Source: Fulvimarina endophytica (GTDB lineage: Bacteria; Pseudomonadota; Alphaproteobacteria; Rhizobiales; Rhizobiaceae). From it: a stretch of 64,000 bases of DNA. Below are positions 37,329 through 47,049 of this stretch, piece after piece. Made by a program: the position numbers and the translations under genes. Position 1 is the first letter of the stretch. Each line of letters begins with the position of its first letter. A model generated the notes under the pieces. The model saw only the letters and a list, made by a program, of their open reading frames with translations. It did not search any database and was not told the DNA's origin. Location of the stretch: assembly GCF_003403015.1 (NCBI RefSeq), contig NZ_QURL01000006.1, forward strand, positions 1 through 64,000, given 5' to 3'.

Positions 37329-37508
37329 ACCTCGTCGCGGGGGTCGGGCGCCACGGGCGATACCCCGAGAGCCTTCCGCCGTTTTTCGGCCGTTTGGCCG
37401 CGGCATACGTTTCCCTCCGCACCCAACCTGTTCTAAACCGCTTACCGATGCCGGGACGGCGAAGGGCCCGGCGCGGGCTGTGAATTGTCGAATGAAGGGA
37501 CGAGCGCG

Positions 37509-38087
37509 ATGACGACGGACGAGGTTCTGGCGATCTTCCGCGAGGCGGGGGCCTATCTGGAAGGGCATTTCATCCTGACCTCCGGCCTGCGCAGCCCGGT
37601 CTTCCTGCAGAAGGCCCGTGTCTTCATGCATGCGGACCTCACCGAACGGCTCTGCGCGGGCATGGCGGACGAGATCCGCGCCCATGTTCCGGGCCCGATC
37701 GACTACATCGTGGGGCCGGCCGTCGGCGGCATCATTCCGGCCTACGAAACCTCGCGCCATCTGAAGGTTCCGGCGGTCTGGGTGGAGCGCGAGAACGGCG
37801 TCTTCCGCCTGCGCCGCTTCGAATTGCCGAAGGGCGCGCGGGTGGTGGTCGTCGAGGATATCGTGACCACCGGCCTGTCGATCCGCGAGACGGTCGCCTG
37901 CCTGCGCGATCTCGGCGCCGAGGTCCTCGCCGCCGCCTGCATCATCGACCGCTCGGCCGGCAAGGCGGATGTGGAGGTGCCGCTTCTGGCCCTCGCGCAA
38001 TACGAGGTTCCGGCCTATCCGGCCGACCGGATCCCGCCCGAACTTGCCGCGATCGAGCCGGTCAAGCCGGGCAGCCGCTCTCTGTAG
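37509..38087 (+). CDS. pyrE: Orotate phosphoribosyltransferase
   Basis: 192-residue enzyme of pyrimidine synthesis that joins orotate and PRPP to give OMP. The PRPP-binding motif [14 protein letters not shown] (near residues 114-127) and the [15 protein letters not shown] loop are clear. The ATG at 37509 is preceded by AGGGACGAG; an earlier in-frame start at 37485 adds a poor leader. It lies downstream of rsh and upstream of a DUF2062 gene, a rhizobial order. Confidence 0.94.
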   Translation: MTTDEVLAIFREAGAYLEGHFILTSGLRSPVFLQKARVFMHADLTERLCAGMADEIRAHVPGPIDYIVGPAVGGIIPAYETSRHLKVPAVWVERENGVFRLRRFELPKGARVVVVEDIVTTGLSIRETVACLRDLGAEVLAAACIIDRSAGKADVEVPLLALAQYEVPAYPADRIPPELAAIEPVKPGSRSL

Positions 38088-38148
38088 GAAGTTGCGGCCT
38101 TCGGGCCGCGCGGCGACGGGGCCGAACGAGGGAGGGATCGCAACATCC

Positions 38149-38724
38149 ATGCTGTTCAGACGACGCACGCCGGAAACCTTTAAGGAAAAGGTCCGGCTCT
38201 GGCTCTGGCCGCGCACCTCGTTCCGGCGCTCCTTCCTCTACTTCAAGAAGCGCGTCCTGAGGCTCCATGCGACGCCCCATGCGGTCGCCGCGGGGTTCGC
38301 CGCCGGGGTGTTCGCCTCCTTCACCCCGTTTCTCGGCTTCCATTTTCTTCTCGCCTTCGCCATCGCCTACGTGATCCGGGGCAATATGGCGGCGGCCGCG
38401 ATCGGAACCGGCGTCGGAAATCCCTTCACCTTTCCGCTGATCTGGACGATGAGCTACGAATGCGGCTCGAAGATCCTCTACGGGCGCGGCGAACTGGGAT
38501 CGCCCCGCCAGGTGGGGCATGCCCTGCGCGAGATGGATTTCTCCGCGATCTGGAAGCCGCTGCTGGAGCCGATGCTGGTGGGGGGAATTCCGATCGGCAT
38601 CGCCGCCGGCGCCGTCTGCTACGTGATCGTTCATGCCGGCGTGAAGCGGTTCCAGTCCCGCCGCGCCGCGCGGATCGCCAAGCGCGGTCTTCAGCGCGCT
38701 CGCGACATGGTGATTCCCCAGTGA
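38149..38724 (+). CDS. DUF2062 membrane protein
   Basis: 191-residue inner-membrane protein with the DUF2062 signature: TPHAVAAGFAAGVFASFTPF and GNPFTFPLIW, and about three membrane helices. The N-terminal 35 residues are basic and cytoplasmic. Function is unknown; it recurs in this neighbourhood in related bacteria. It lies 61 bases after pyrE. Confidence 0.85.
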   Translation: MLFRRRTPETFKEKVRLWLWPRTSFRRSFLYFKKRVLRLHATPHAVAAGFAAGVFASFTPFLGFHFLLAFAIAYVIRGNMAAAAIGTGVGNPFTFPLIWTMSYECGSKILYGRGELGSPRQVGHALREMDFSAIWKPLLEPMLVGGIPIGIAAGAVCYVIVHAGVKRFQSRRAARIAKRGLQRARDMVIPQ

Positions 38725-38934
38725 GACCGTGACGCCCGTGCGCCCGCCGCCTCCGAGGCTCCGGTTTTACGAAGGCGCATCGCACGGACCGCAGAAAGGG
38801 CCCGCTTTCCGGTCCGGTGCTCGGGGCGGCGCGCGCGGGCATTCGCGCATTGCCCCATGGCGAGAGGGTCGATAAAAGCGCTTAACTTCCACGGCCGGCA
38901 GAATTCACGGTCGATCCGAAAGGTCTTTATCAGG

Positions 38935-39804
38935 ATGGTCGATCCGACCCGAAAGCCGAGTGACGAGGGTCTCGGCGAAACCATGGGCGAGCGCGGCGCG
39001 GTTGCGAACCGGGAGGCCGAGAACGCCCGCGCGGCGACCGATACGACGACGGCCGCCAGGGGCGCGAAACCGGCGAAGGCCGGCAAGGACAAAGACAAGG
39101 GCGGTTTCGGCGAGACGGTGAAGGTCGTCGTCCAGGCCCTTCTCCTTGCCCTCGTGATCCGCACCCTCCTGTTCCAGCCCTTCTCGATCCCCTCGGGCTC
39201 GATGATGCCGACGCTGCTCATCGGCGATTATCTGTTCGTCTCCAAATGGAGCTACGGCTATTCGCGCTATTCCTTCCCGCTCTCGCCGCCGCTCTTCGAT
39301 GGTCGCATCCTTGCAAGCGATCCCGAGCGCGGCGACGTCGTCGTGTTCCGCAAGCCCGGCGAGGAGGATGTCGATTACATCAAGCGCCTCGTGGGGCTTC
39401 CCGGCGATACCATCCAGGTGCGCGGCGGCGTGCTCTACATCAACGGCGCGGCCGTTCCCCAGGAGCCGGCCGGCGTCTTCGTGGGCGAGAACGGCGAGGA
39501 GATCGAGCAGATCCGCGAGACCCTGCCGAACGGTCGCTCCTACATGACGCTCAATCTCGGCGACGACCTCCCGGGCGACGATACGCGCGAATTCCAGGTG
39601 CCCGAAGGCCATTACTTCATGATGGGCGACAACCGGGACAACTCGCTCGACAGCCGTTTCGACCTCGGCTACGTGCCCTTCGAGAACTTCGTCGGCAAGG
39701 CGCAGATGATCTTCTTCTCCATCGGCGGCGGGGCCTCGCCTCTCTTCCTGTGGGACTGGCCGGCCGATCTGCGCCCCTCGCGCATCTTCAACTGGCTGGG
39801 CTGA
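38935..39804 (+). CDS. lepB: Signal peptidase I
   Basis: Membrane-bound signal peptidase that cleaves Sec and Tat signal peptides. One helix (VKVVVQALLLALVIRTLLFQ) is followed by the catalytic Ser in FSIPSGSMMPTL and the Lys in DYIKRLVGLPGD; the GDNRDNSLDSRF box is typical. The start is uncertain: ATG at 38935 is used, while ATGs at 38857 or 38983 are possible, and the first about 60 residues are low-complexity. acpS, which commonly precedes lepB in rhizobia, is absent. rnc follows after seven bases. Confidence 0.93.
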   Translation: MVDPTRKPSDEGLGETMGERGAVANREAENARAATDTTTAARGAKPAKAGKDKDKGGFGETVKVVVQALLLALVIRTLLFQPFSIPSGSMMPTLLIGDYLFVSKWSYGYSRYSFPLSPPLFDGRILASDPERGDVVVFRKPGEEDVDYIKRLVGLPGDTIQVRGGVLYINGAAVPQEPAGVFVGENGEEIEQIRETLPNGRSYMTLNLGDDLPGDDTREFQVPEGHYFMMGDNRDNSLDSRFDLGYVPFENFVGKAQMIFFSIGGGASPLFLWDWPADLRPSRIFNWLG

Positions 39805-39811
39805 CGGCTCG

Positions 39812-40516
39812 ATGGCGAGCCGTCCCAAGCCCCTGTCGGAACTTGAGAAGAGGATCGGCGTCACCTTCGCCGATCACGACCGGCTCGAGCGCGCGCTTAC
39901 CCATTCGAGCTTTCGCGCGGCCAAGGGCGACGGCCGGTCCTACGAGAGGCTGGAATTCCTGGGCGACCGGGTTCTCGGGCTCGTCATCGCCCAGCGTCTC
40001 TTCGCCAAGTTTCCCAATGCCGACGAGGGCGAACTCAGCCTGCGCCTCAACGCGCTCGTCAATGCCGAGACCTGCGCGGCCGTCGCCGACGAGATCGGTC
40101 TGTTCGAATATGTGCGCCAGGGCGGCGATCTGAAGAAGCTCGCTGCAGGCCGCACGCGCTCGATCCGCGCCGATCTCATGGAATCGCTGATTGCCGCGAT
40201 CTACCTGAATTCCGGTCTCGACGGCGCCCGCGTCTTCATCGAGACCCATTGGGGCGAGCGCCTCGACACGACGGTCGCGGCCCGGCGCGATCCGAAGACC
40301 GCTCTCCAGGAATGGGCCCATCAGCGCGGCCCCCAGACACCGACATACGAAGTGGTCGACCGGTCCGGTCCAGACCACAATCCGAGATTCACGATCCGCG
40401 TCTCCATCGCCGGCGTGGCACCTTGCGAGGGAACCGGGGCATCCAAGCGCCTGGCCGAGCAGGAAGCGGCCGTGGCGATGCTGATCCGGGAAAAGGTCTG
40501 GAAGGACGAAGCGTGA
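39812..40516 (+). CDS. rnc: Ribonuclease III
   Basis: 234-residue double-strand-specific RNase. The signature ERLEFLGDRVLGLVIAQRLF (near residues 45-64) carries the catalytic Glu and Asp, and the second acidic site is at ADLMESLIAAIYLN. A double-stranded-RNA-binding domain (residues about 160-230) ends the protein. It processes rRNA precursors and mRNAs. The stop overlaps the era start (GTGA), so both are coupled. Confidence 0.95.
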   Translation: MASRPKPLSELEKRIGVTFADHDRLERALTHSSFRAAKGDGRSYERLEFLGDRVLGLVIAQRLFAKFPNADEGELSLRLNALVNAETCAAVADEIGLFEYVRQGGDLKKLAAGRTRSIRADLMESLIAAIYLNSGLDGARVFIETHWGERLDTTVAARRDPKTALQEWAHQRGPQTPTYEVVDRSGPDHNPRFTIRVSIAGVAPCEGTGASKRLAEQEAAVAMLIREKVWKDEA

Positions 40517-41514
40517 GCGACAGCGACAACGAGACCCGGGACGAGAGCGCGGCGATGGGCGACGCGGCCGGGACCCCGGCAACGGGCAACGAGGACGGCG
40601 GCGGCGGCGGCGAGGAGCGGATGGATACCCGTTCGGGCTTCGTCGCCCTGATCGGCGCCCCCAATGCGGGCAAGTCCACCCTCGTCAACCAGCTGGTGGG
40701 CACCAAGGTCTCGATCGTCACCCACAAGGTGCAGACGACCCGCGCCCTCGTGCGCGGCATTGCGATCCGCGACCGGACCCAGATCGTCTTCGTCGACACG
40801 CCGGGCGTCTTCCAGCCGCGCCGCCGGCTCGACCGGGCAATGGTCAAGACCGCCTGGTCCGGGGCGCGGGACGCCGATATCGTCTGCGCCCTCATCGATG
40901 CGGAGCGCGGTGTCAACGAGGAGGTCGAGACCATCCTCGAACGCCTCAAGGATGTGCGCCAGAAGAAGATCCTCCTCCTCAACAAGGTCGATCGCATCAA
41001 GCGCGACACCCTGCTCGGACTGACGCAGGAGATCGTCGCAAAGACCGAGTTCGACGAGGTGTTCATGATCTCGGCCCTCAACGGGTCGGGCTGCGACGAC
41101 CTGATGGCCTGGCTCGCCGGCGCGCTGCCGGAAGGTCCCTGGTACTACCCGGAAGACCAGGTCTCCGACCTGCCGCTGCGCCAGCTCGCCGCCGAGATCA
41201 CCCGCGAGAAGGTGTTCCTGCGCCTGCATCAGGAACTGCCCTATTCCTCCACCGTCGAGACGGAGCTCTGGGAGAACCGGCGCGACGGCTCGGTGCGCAT
41301 CGAGCAGACGATCTATGTCGAGCGCGACAGCCAGAAGGCGATCGTCCTCGGCCACAAGGGCGAGACCATCAAGGCGATCGGCCAGGCCGCGCGCCGCGAC
41401 ATCACGGAAGCGGCCGATTGCAAGGTCCACCTCTTCCTCTTCGTCAAGGTGCGCGAGAACTGGAGCGACGACCCCGAACGCTACCGCGAAATGGGCCTCG
41501 AATTCGGGAAGTGA
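40513..41514 (+). CDS. era: GTPase Era, with acidic N-terminal extension
   Basis: Ribosome-assembly GTPase that binds 16S rRNA. G1 is GAPNAGKST, G3 FVDTPGV, G4 NKVD, and the C-terminal KH domain includes KGETIKAIGQAARRDI. The GTG at 40513 overlaps the rnc stop and is in frame; it adds about 36 acidic, glycine-rich residues before the canonical MDTRSGFVALIGAP. An ATG at 40621 would give the standard length. Identity is certain, the start less so. Confidence 0.94.
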   Translation: MSDSDNETRDESAAMGDAAGTPATGNEDGGGGGEERMDTRSGFVALIGAPNAGKSTLVNQLVGTKVSIVTHKVQTTRALVRGIAIRDRTQIVFVDTPGVFQPRRRLDRAMVKTAWSGARDADIVCALIDAERGVNEEVETILERLKDVRQKKILLLNKVDRIKRDTLLGLTQEIVAKTEFDEVFMISALNGSGCDDLMAWLAGALPEGPWYYPEDQVSDLPLRQLAAEITREKVFLRLHQELPYSSTVETELWENRRDGSVRIEQTIYVERDSQKAIVLGHKGETIKAIGQAARRDITEAADCKVHLFLFVKVRENWSDDPERYREMGLEFGK

Positions 41515-41577
41515 CGGGTCATTCGCCGTAACCGTTTTCATCTGGACGCGGCAACTGGCGACTCTAGCTCGGCCCTC

Positions 41578-42255
41578 ATGAGAAAAGCGATCGTGACGGG
41601 TGGGTCGGGCCTGATTGGAACCGGCATTTGCAAGGCTCTTGCCGCGTCTGGATGGGATGTCGCCTCCTTCGATCTCGAAGAGGGCGAGGCCGATGTCCGG
41701 CATGTGACCTGCGATGTCTCGAGCGAGGCCTCGGTCGCCTCCGGCTTCGGTTCGCTCGGCTGGGAGACGCTCGACCTTCTCGTCAACAATGCCGGCAGGG
41801 CCGATCCGGTGACGGGGCCGATCGAGGACGTGACGCTCGAGGCCTGGCGCGCGGTGACCGACAGCCATCTCACCGGCGCATTCCTGATGACCCGCGCGGC
41901 CGTGCCGCTGATGGGCGAGGGCGCTTCGATCGTCAACATGATCTCTACCCGGGCCTTCATGTCGGAGGAGCGCACGGAGGCCTATGCGGCCTCCAAGGGC
42001 GGGCTGTTCGGCTTCACCCAGTCGCTCGCGATCAGCCTCGGACCGAAGATCCGCGTCAACTGCATCGCGCCGGGCTGGATCTCGGACGGCTCGGACCTTC
42101 GCGAGATCGATCATTCCCAGCATCCCGTCGGCCGCGTCGGTCGCCCCGGCGATATCGCGGATGCGGTGATCTATCTCGCCGATGCAGGCTTCATGACCGG
42201 CCAAGTGCTGACGCTCGACGGCGGGATGACCCGCAAGATGATCTACGAGCACTAA
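41578..42255 (+). CDS. Short-chain dehydrogenase/reductase
   Basis: 225-residue SDR with the Rossmann motif TGGSGLIGTG near residues 7-16, NNAG near 79-82, the catalytic Ser before RAF and the YAASK active-site motif near 141-145. Substrate and cofactor preference cannot be told. The glycine-rich start and PGWISDG segment fit a classical SDR. It lies 64 bases after era, where recO would often be expected, and has no obvious metabolic partner. Confidence 0.88.
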   Translation: MRKAIVTGGSGLIGTGICKALAASGWDVASFDLEEGEADVRHVTCDVSSEASVASGFGSLGWETLDLLVNNAGRADPVTGPIEDVTLEAWRAVTDSHLTGAFLMTRAAVPLMGEGASIVNMISTRAFMSEERTEAYAASKGGLFGFTQSLAISLGPKIRVNCIAPGWISDGSDLREIDHSQHPVGRVGRPGDIADAVIYLADAGFMTGQVLTLDGGMTRKMIYEH

Positions 42256-42519
42256 CGCCCGCAGGTCGGTCGCCGATGTCCCGAAACGGGACGGACGTGC
42301 CCGATCGGCACAACACCGGGCTTGGGGTATCCGTACCCTCACGAGCATCCTGCACCCAGAAAGGGTGATTCGACCGCTCGTCTCATCATGGTTAACGAGC
42401 CCTTGCCTCCGGGCTCCCGCCCTTTGCCGCGGCCCAAGCCCAAGGACGCGAAGCCCTCCGTGGACCGGGTCCGCGCGGCGACTTGGCACACGACTTGCTC
42501 CTTCGTGGACAAACGCCAG
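42256..42519. other. Intergenic stretch upstream of the CtrA box
   Basis: About 260 bases before the CtrA box and the FLEDGGGIT gene. A second half-site GGTTAAC lies near 42390. No gene was supported here. Confidence 0.4.
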
Positions 42520-42534
42520 TTAACGTTTCGTTAA
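42520..42534 (+). promoter_or_regulatory. CtrA box (TTAA-N7-TTAA) before the FLEDGGGIT gene
   Basis: TTAA at 42520-42523 and TTAA at 42531-42534 are separated by seven bases, the full recognition element of the cell-cycle regulator CtrA. It ends 12 bases before the start codon of the secreted repeat protein. That is closer than a normal activation site, so it may be a repression site or part of a leader-proximal promoter. Confidence 0.7.
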
Positions 42535-42546
42535 GGAGTTTGTCCC

Positions 42547-43170
42547 ATGCGGCCCATTCTCGTTCCCCTGACCGCTATCGGTCTCCTCGCAGCCACCTCC
42601 GCCCATTCGCAGGATGACTTCCTGGAGGATGGCGGCGGTATCACGTCCGGCTACGATATCGGCCTCGACCGCGAGGACGACGTCCTCCTCGGCGGCCCCG
42701 ATATCGGGCGCGACGGCGGCCGCGCCGACGGAGAATTCCTCGGCGATGGCGGCGGTATCACCAACGACACCGAAATCTTCACCTCCGAGAGGGAGGAGTT
42801 TCTGGAAGACGGGGGCGGCATCACAACGAGCCCGAACCGCGCGGGCGTGGTGCCCGGCCGGTTCTTCGACGGCGACCGCGGTCTTGCGCCATCGCGCTCG
42901 GGCGGCTGGCGCGTGGCGTCGACCCGTAATCGCGCGGTTCTGACGACGAACGGCTCCATCGTCGCCGTATCCCTTCGCGGCACCACGGACACCCTCGAAA
43001 CCGACACCGCCCTTCGCGACGCGCGGGCGGGGCGCTACGCCAATCCCGGCCCGAAGGTGATCGATGTGGAGAGCGAGCGCCTCGACCGGCGTCCCTATCC
43101 GCCATCGGGTCTCGACGTGATCGTCACCGGCGGCGGCTCGAAGATCATCCGCATTTCGCCGGACTACTGA
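42547..43170 (+). CDS. Secreted FLEDGGGIT-repeat protein
   Basis: 207-residue protein with a signal peptide (residues 1 to about 21). Three copies of a ten-residue motif, DFLEDGGGIT-like, lie at residues 24-33, 63-72 and 84-93, spaced by acidic, glycine-rich linkers (DREDD, GRDGGRADG). The C-terminal half (about 120-207) has beta-rich segments and no recognised domain. The repeats could bind calcium or be adhesive, but they are not standard RTX (GGxGxDxux) repeats. A full CtrA box directly precedes the gene. No known family was recognised. Confidence 0.75.
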   Translation: MRPILVPLTAIGLLAATSAHSQDDFLEDGGGITSGYDIGLDREDDVLLGGPDIGRDGGRADGEFLGDGGGITNDTEIFTSEREEFLEDGGGITTSPNRAGVVPGRFFDGDRGLAPSRSGGWRVASTRNRAVLTTNGSIVAVSLRGTTDTLETDTALRDARAGRYANPGPKVIDVESERLDRRPYPPSGLDVIVTGGGSKIIRISPDY

Positions 43171-43326
43171 CCGGGCCGGACCTCTTCGAAGAAAGCGCTA
43201 TGCAAGACGAGCCTCGAAGCCGGCAGGGGCTTCGAGCCTCCGATCGATTGCCGATGCTTCGGATGGTCCGAACGCCGGGTCTGCGTTCCGGCCCGATGCC
43301 GTCATCGTCGTAAAGGCTGCTCCGCC

Positions 43327-43974
43327 TCAAAGGCCTCTCAGGAACGGGTTCGACCGGCGCTCGTCGCCGATGCGGCTGCCCGGTCCGTGGCCGCACAGGA
43401 AGCTGTAATCGTCGCCGAGGGGCAGGATCTTGTCCCGGATCGAGGCGAGCAGGGTCTGGTGGTCGCCGCCGGGCAGATCGGTGCGGCCGATCGATCCGGA
43501 GAACAGGACGTCGCCCATGACGACGAATTTCGCTGCATGATTGACGAAGACCACGTGCCCCGGCGCGTGGCCGGGCGTGTGCAGGACGTCGAATTCGTGG
43601 CCGGCGACGCAGAGCCTGTCGCCCTCCTCGAGCCAGCGATCGGGCTCGCAATTGCGCACCTGTCCGCCGAGACCGAACATCTTGGCCTGTTCGGCGAGAT
43701 TGTCGAGAAGCATCCTGTCGGCCTCGTGCGGGCCGACGATCTTAGCGCCGGTGAGGTCCTTCAGCTCCATCGCCCCGCCCGCATGATCGATATGGCCGTG
43801 GGTGATCCAGATCGCCTCGATGGAGAGGCCCTTCTTCTCGATCGCCGAAGCGATGGCGGGCGCATCGCCGCCCGGATCGACGACGACGCCGGTCTTCGTC
43901 TCCTCGTCGAAGAGGATCGTGCAGTTCTGCTGAAACGGGGTGACGGGGACGATCTCGGCGCTGAGCTTGGCCAT
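43327..43974 (-). CDS. Glyoxalase II-like metallo-beta-lactamase hydrolase
   Basis: 215-residue MBL-fold hydrolase with the zinc motif THGHIDHAGG (HxHxDH, residues about 59-68), further ligands in HTPGHAPGH, GDVLFSGSIGRTD and CGHGPGS. It is of the YcbL/glyoxalase II-like type, acting on thioesters or sulfur compounds. The start at 43974 gives the usual MAKLSAEIVPVTPFQQN N-terminus. It lies downstream of the ABC-2 transporter genes but after a 50-base gap. Confidence 0.9.
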   Translation of the reverse strand: MAKLSAEIVPVTPFQQNCTILFDEETKTGVVVDPGGDAPAIASAIEKKGLSIEAIWITHGHIDHAGGAMELKDLTGAKIVGPHEADRMLLDNLAEQAKMFGLGGQVRNCEPDRWLEEGDRLCVAGHEFDVLHTPGHAPGHVVFVNHAAKFVVMGDVLFSGSIGRTDLPGGDHQTLLASIRDKILPLGDDYSFLCGHGPGSRIGDERRSNPFLRGL

Positions 43975-44024
43975 GGGCGGCTCCTTGTGAATGAATTGGA
44001 CGAAAGGGTCGGGGCGCTCGGGCG

Positions 44025-44786
44025 TCAGGGCTTCACGCGCCAGCCGGTCTTGAAGATCCACCAGATGACGGCCATCGCGGCCGCCATGAAGCCGAGGGTC
44101 ATCGAGAGGCTGACGAGGATCGACACGTCGGAGGATTCGTAGAACGCCCAGCGGAAGCCCGAGACGAGATAGAGCACCGGGTTGAAGAGGCTGACATCGC
44201 GCCAGAACTCCGGCAGCATGTCGATCGAATAGAACGTGCCGCCGAGAAAGGTGAGGGGCGTGACGACGAGGAGTGGAACGAGCTGGAGCTGTTCGAACCC
44301 GTCCGCCCAGATGCCGATGATGAAGCCGAGCAGCGAGAAGGTGAAGCCGGTCAGCACCAGGAAGAGCAGCATCCAGAGCGGATGAGCGATCTGGAAATCG
44401 ACGAAGAGGGTCGCGGTCGCAAGGATGATGAGGCCGATGACGATGGATTTCGTCGCTGCCGCACCGACGAAGCCGAGAACGATCTCCACCGCCGAGACCG
44501 GCGCCGAGAGCACCTCGTAGATCGTGCCGGCAAAGCGCGGGAAGTAGATGCCGAAGGCCGCGTTCGAGATCGATTGGGTGAGGAGCTGGAGCATGATCAG
44601 CCCCGGCACGATGAAGGCGCCGTAGGAGACGCCGTCGATCTCGTTGATCCGCGAGCCGATCGCGGCCCCGAAGACGATGAAATAGAGCGAGGTGGACAGG
44701 ACCGGAGAAATGATCGACTGGCCGATCGTGCGGATCGCCCGGTTGATCTCGAACATGTAGATCGCCTTGACCGCATGCCAGTTCAT
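44025..44786 (-). CDS. ABC-2 type transporter permease
   Basis: 253-residue membrane protein with six predicted helices, of the ABC-2 (DrrB/NodJ-like) type. Characteristic segments are the N-terminal [39 protein letters not shown] and the [18 protein letters not shown] region. It forms the export channel with the ATPase gene upstream; the ATPase stop overlaps its start (ATGA). The substrate is unknown. Confidence 0.9.
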   Translation of the reverse strand: MNWHAVKAIYMFEINRAIRTIGQSIISPVLSTSLYFIVFGAAIGSRINEIDGVSYGAFIVPGLIMLQLLTQSISNAAFGIYFPRFAGTIYEVLSAPVSAVEIVLGFVGAAATKSIVIGLIILATATLFVDFQIAHPLWMLLFLVLTGFTFSLLGFIIGIWADGFEQLQLVPLLVVTPLTFLGGTFYSIDMLPEFWRDVSLFNPVLYLVSGFRWAFYESSDVSILVSLSMTLGFMAAAMAVIWWIFKTGWRVKP

Positions 44787-45739
44787 TTCTTGTCCTCCAC
44801 AAGACCGACGAAGATCTCTTCGAGGCTCGATTGCTTGGTGACGATGTCGCGGAAGCGCACGCCGTCCTCGGCCAGAAGCCGCATCAGCGAGGCGATGCCG
44901 GTGCGCTCGGCCGTCGTGTCGTAGGAATAGGTAAGGCTGAGACGGTCTTCCGAGAGGTCGAGCCTGTAGTCCGCGAGATTGGCGGGGATCGCGTCGAGCG
45001 GCTTGTCGAGCTTGATGGTCAGCTCCTTGTGGCCGAGCTTGCGCATCAGCTCGTCCTTCTTCTCGACGAGGATGAGTTCGCCCTTGGAGATGACGCCGAT
45101 CCGGTCGGCCATCATCTCCGCCTCCTCGATGTAATGGGTGGTGAGGATGACGGTGACGCCGGTCTCGCGCAGATCGCCGACGACCGACCACATCTCGCGG
45201 CGCAGCGCCACGTCGACGCCGGCCGTCGGCTCGTCGAGGAACAGCACTTCGGGCTCGTGGGCAAGCGCCTTGGCGATGAGGACGCGCCGCTTCATGCCGC
45301 CGGAAAGCGTGCGCAGCTTGTTGTCCTTCTTGTCCCAGAGCGTCAGGGATTTGAGGACGCGCTCGATGACGGCGGGGTCCTTGGGGCGGCCGAACAGGCC
45401 GCGCGAGAAGGACACGGTGTTCCAGACGGTTTCGAAGGCGTCCGTCGTCAGCTCCTGGGGAACGAGGCCGATCTTGGCGCGGGCCTTGCGGAAATCGCGG
45501 GTCACGTCGTGCCCGTCCACGTGGATCGTGCCTTCGGAAAGCTTGGCGAGACCGCAGACGAGGGAGATCAGCGTGGTCTTGCCGGCCCCGTTCGGACCGA
45601 GAAGGGCGAAGATCTCGCCCTTGCGGATGGTGAGATCGACATGCTTGAGGGCCCTGAAGCCGCCCTCATAGGTCTTGGAGACGTCTCGAACGGCGAGAAT
45701 GGGTTCGGCGGAGGTTTCGCTCTGGCGCGTCTGCGACAT
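44783..45739 (-). CDS. ABC transporter ATP-binding protein (ABC-2 exporter)
   Basis: 318-residue ATPase. Walker A is GPNGAGKTT (near residues 49-57), the Q-loop is in [10 protein letters not shown], the signature is [15 protein letters not shown], Walker B is [12 protein letters not shown] and the H-loop is [10 protein letters not shown] regulatory C-terminal region follows after about residue 225. With the overlapping ABC-2 permease it forms a two-gene exporter of unknown substrate (lipid, polysaccharide or drug). The ATG at 45739 precedes [10 protein letters not shown]. Confidence 0.92.
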   Translation of the reverse strand: MSQTRQSETSAEPILAVRDVSKTYEGGFRALKHVDLTIRKGEIFALLGPNGAGKTTLISLVCGLAKLSEGTIHVDGHDVTRDFRKARAKIGLVPQELTTDAFETVWNTVSFSRGLFGRPKDPAVIERVLKSLTLWDKKDNKLRTLSGGMKRRVLIAKALAHEPEVLFLDEPTAGVDVALRREMWSVVGDLRETGVTVILTTHYIEEAEMMADRIGVISKGELILVEKKDELMRKLGHKELTIKLDKPLDAIPANLADYRLDLSEDRLSLTYSYDTTAERTGIASLMRLLAEDGVRFRDIVTKQSSLEEIFVGLVEDKK

Positions 45740-45869
45740 GATCGGCTTTCGTCGAGTGGAGGGCTTGCGCAGCCCCGACATGCCGCGGCCCGCTCCTCGG
45801 CGCCGTGGCGGATCCTGTTTCGCAACTTGGGTGCCTTGCCGCGAAAGAGAAGGGAGCGGACGGGTGACG

Positions 45870-46568
45870 CTACGTTCCGAAACGGGAATCGGCGCGGTTT
45901 CCGCCATGCCCATGCCCATGCCCATGACCGTGGCGCATGGCTGCGTAGAGGAGAAGGCCGAGGGTCGTGGCATTGAGGATGTGCCACAGGAAATGGGTGC
46001 CGAGCGCCCAATGGTCGCAGACCGGCCCGTCGGCGATGCGGAATGCGAGGGAGAGCGTGAAGACCGCCCCCGCGCCGAGGACCGCCCGGCCGGCCGGATG
46101 GGCGCGCGAGACGAGGAAACCGCCGATGCCGAGCATTGCAAGAAGGCCCGGCATATAGCCGGCGGACGAGCCGACCGCCCAGGCGAAGGCCGGCTCGGCA
46201 AGCTGCGAGGCGGCGAGGAAGAGGATCGTTGCGAGCAGCGTTCCGATCCAGCCGAGGCCGACGAAGCGCGACAGGGCATAGGCAAAATAGGAAAAGATGA
46301 AGACGGCGATGGGCAGGACATCGGCAAGCGCCGCCCAGCGCGTGGCGACGGTGTGGAACAGGAAGGAGCCGATGCCGATGACGAAGACGATCGCTGAAAG
46401 GGCGAGTTCGGCCCACCCGACCACCGATCCCGCCCGGCGCGAGGCGAGAGCGTATGCGAGAAACGGCGCGATCAGAAAGGCGGCATTGGTGACGGCATTG
46501 ACCGGCTCGGCCCAGAACGACGGGTCGGTGCGCTCGCAATAGGCGTCGATCGGGGAGGTCCAGTCCAT
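45870..46568 (-). CDS. Ceramidase-fold membrane protein with His-Gly tail
   Basis: 232-residue, seven-helix membrane protein resembling alkaline ceramidase/PAQR-type hydrolases. The zinc and catalytic positions are suggested by Ser68 and His72 ([12 protein letters not shown]), Asp83 (ALADVLP) and His186, His192, His196 in [16 protein letters not shown]. The C-terminus carries an [11 protein letters not shown] run at about residues 213-223, possibly metal-binding. The lipid amide substrate is unknown. It stands alone and is divergent from nothing close by. Confidence 0.78.
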   Translation of the reverse strand: MDWTSPIDAYCERTDPSFWAEPVNAVTNAAFLIAPFLAYALASRRAGSVVGWAELALSAIVFVIGIGSFLFHTVATRWAALADVLPIAVFIFSYFAYALSRFVGLGWIGTLLATILFLAASQLAEPAFAWAVGSSAGYMPGLLAMLGIGGFLVSRAHPAGRAVLGAGAVFTLSLAFRIADGPVCDHWALGTHFLWHILNATTLGLLLYAAMRHGHGHGHGHGGNRADSRFGT

Positions 46569-46647
46569 GGGGTGGTTCTAGGTCGCTGAGCTTGTGATGA
46601 CCAGAAATGGCTCGACGTGAAATCTGGCCGTCGGGGGCAGTTTCAGC

Positions 46648-47049
46648 TTACCAGATCCGTCCGGGCCACTTCGGTTCGACTGGAAGGGCGTCGAAGGCGG
46701 TGTCGGCCGATATCAAGGTCAAACCACGAACCATCGTCGTCGCGGCGATGATCCGGTCGAACGGATCGCGATGCGCCCATTCCAGCGTGGCGGCTAGGAG
46801 GCTCGCTTCCGATGATATGGGAATGAGATGAGCGCCCTGCTCAGCTGCCAGATCGATCAGCCGATGCAAGAACGGCTCCATTTCGGGCCATTTTCTGAGG
46901 CGGACCTTCTGGCCGATCTCGAACAGGCTGATGGCGCTGACGAACACGGCCTCGGCTTCCATCACGGCCGCCGTCGCCCCTGACGAAAAGCGGGCGTCGC
47001 CCGTCAGGGACCACGTCCAGGCATGGGTATCGAGAAGAACGGATGTCAC
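46648..47049 (-). CDS. PIN-domain toxin (VapC-type)
   Basis: 133-residue PIN-domain ribonuclease. The acidic residues are seen in LLDTHAWTWSL (first Asp), ISLFEIGQK, HRDPFDRIIAA and ISADTAFDAL. The GTG start at 47049 overlaps the antitoxin stop (GTGA), the arrangement normal for such pairs. It probably cleaves RNA when the antitoxin is degraded. Confidence 0.85.
   Translation of the reverse strand: MTSVLLDTHAWTWSLTGDARFSSGATAAVMEAEAVFVSAISLFEIGQKVRLRKWPEMEPFLHRLIDLAAEQGAHLIPISSEASLLAATLEWAHRDPFDRIIAATTMVRGLTLISADTAFDALPVEPKWPGRIW

Noticed and set aside
34869-38216. 1115-codon minus-strand open frame opposite rsh, pyrE and the DUF2062 gene
   Set aside because: It is the antisense shadow of three well-identified genes; its length reflects GC-rich codon structure, and the protein has no domain.
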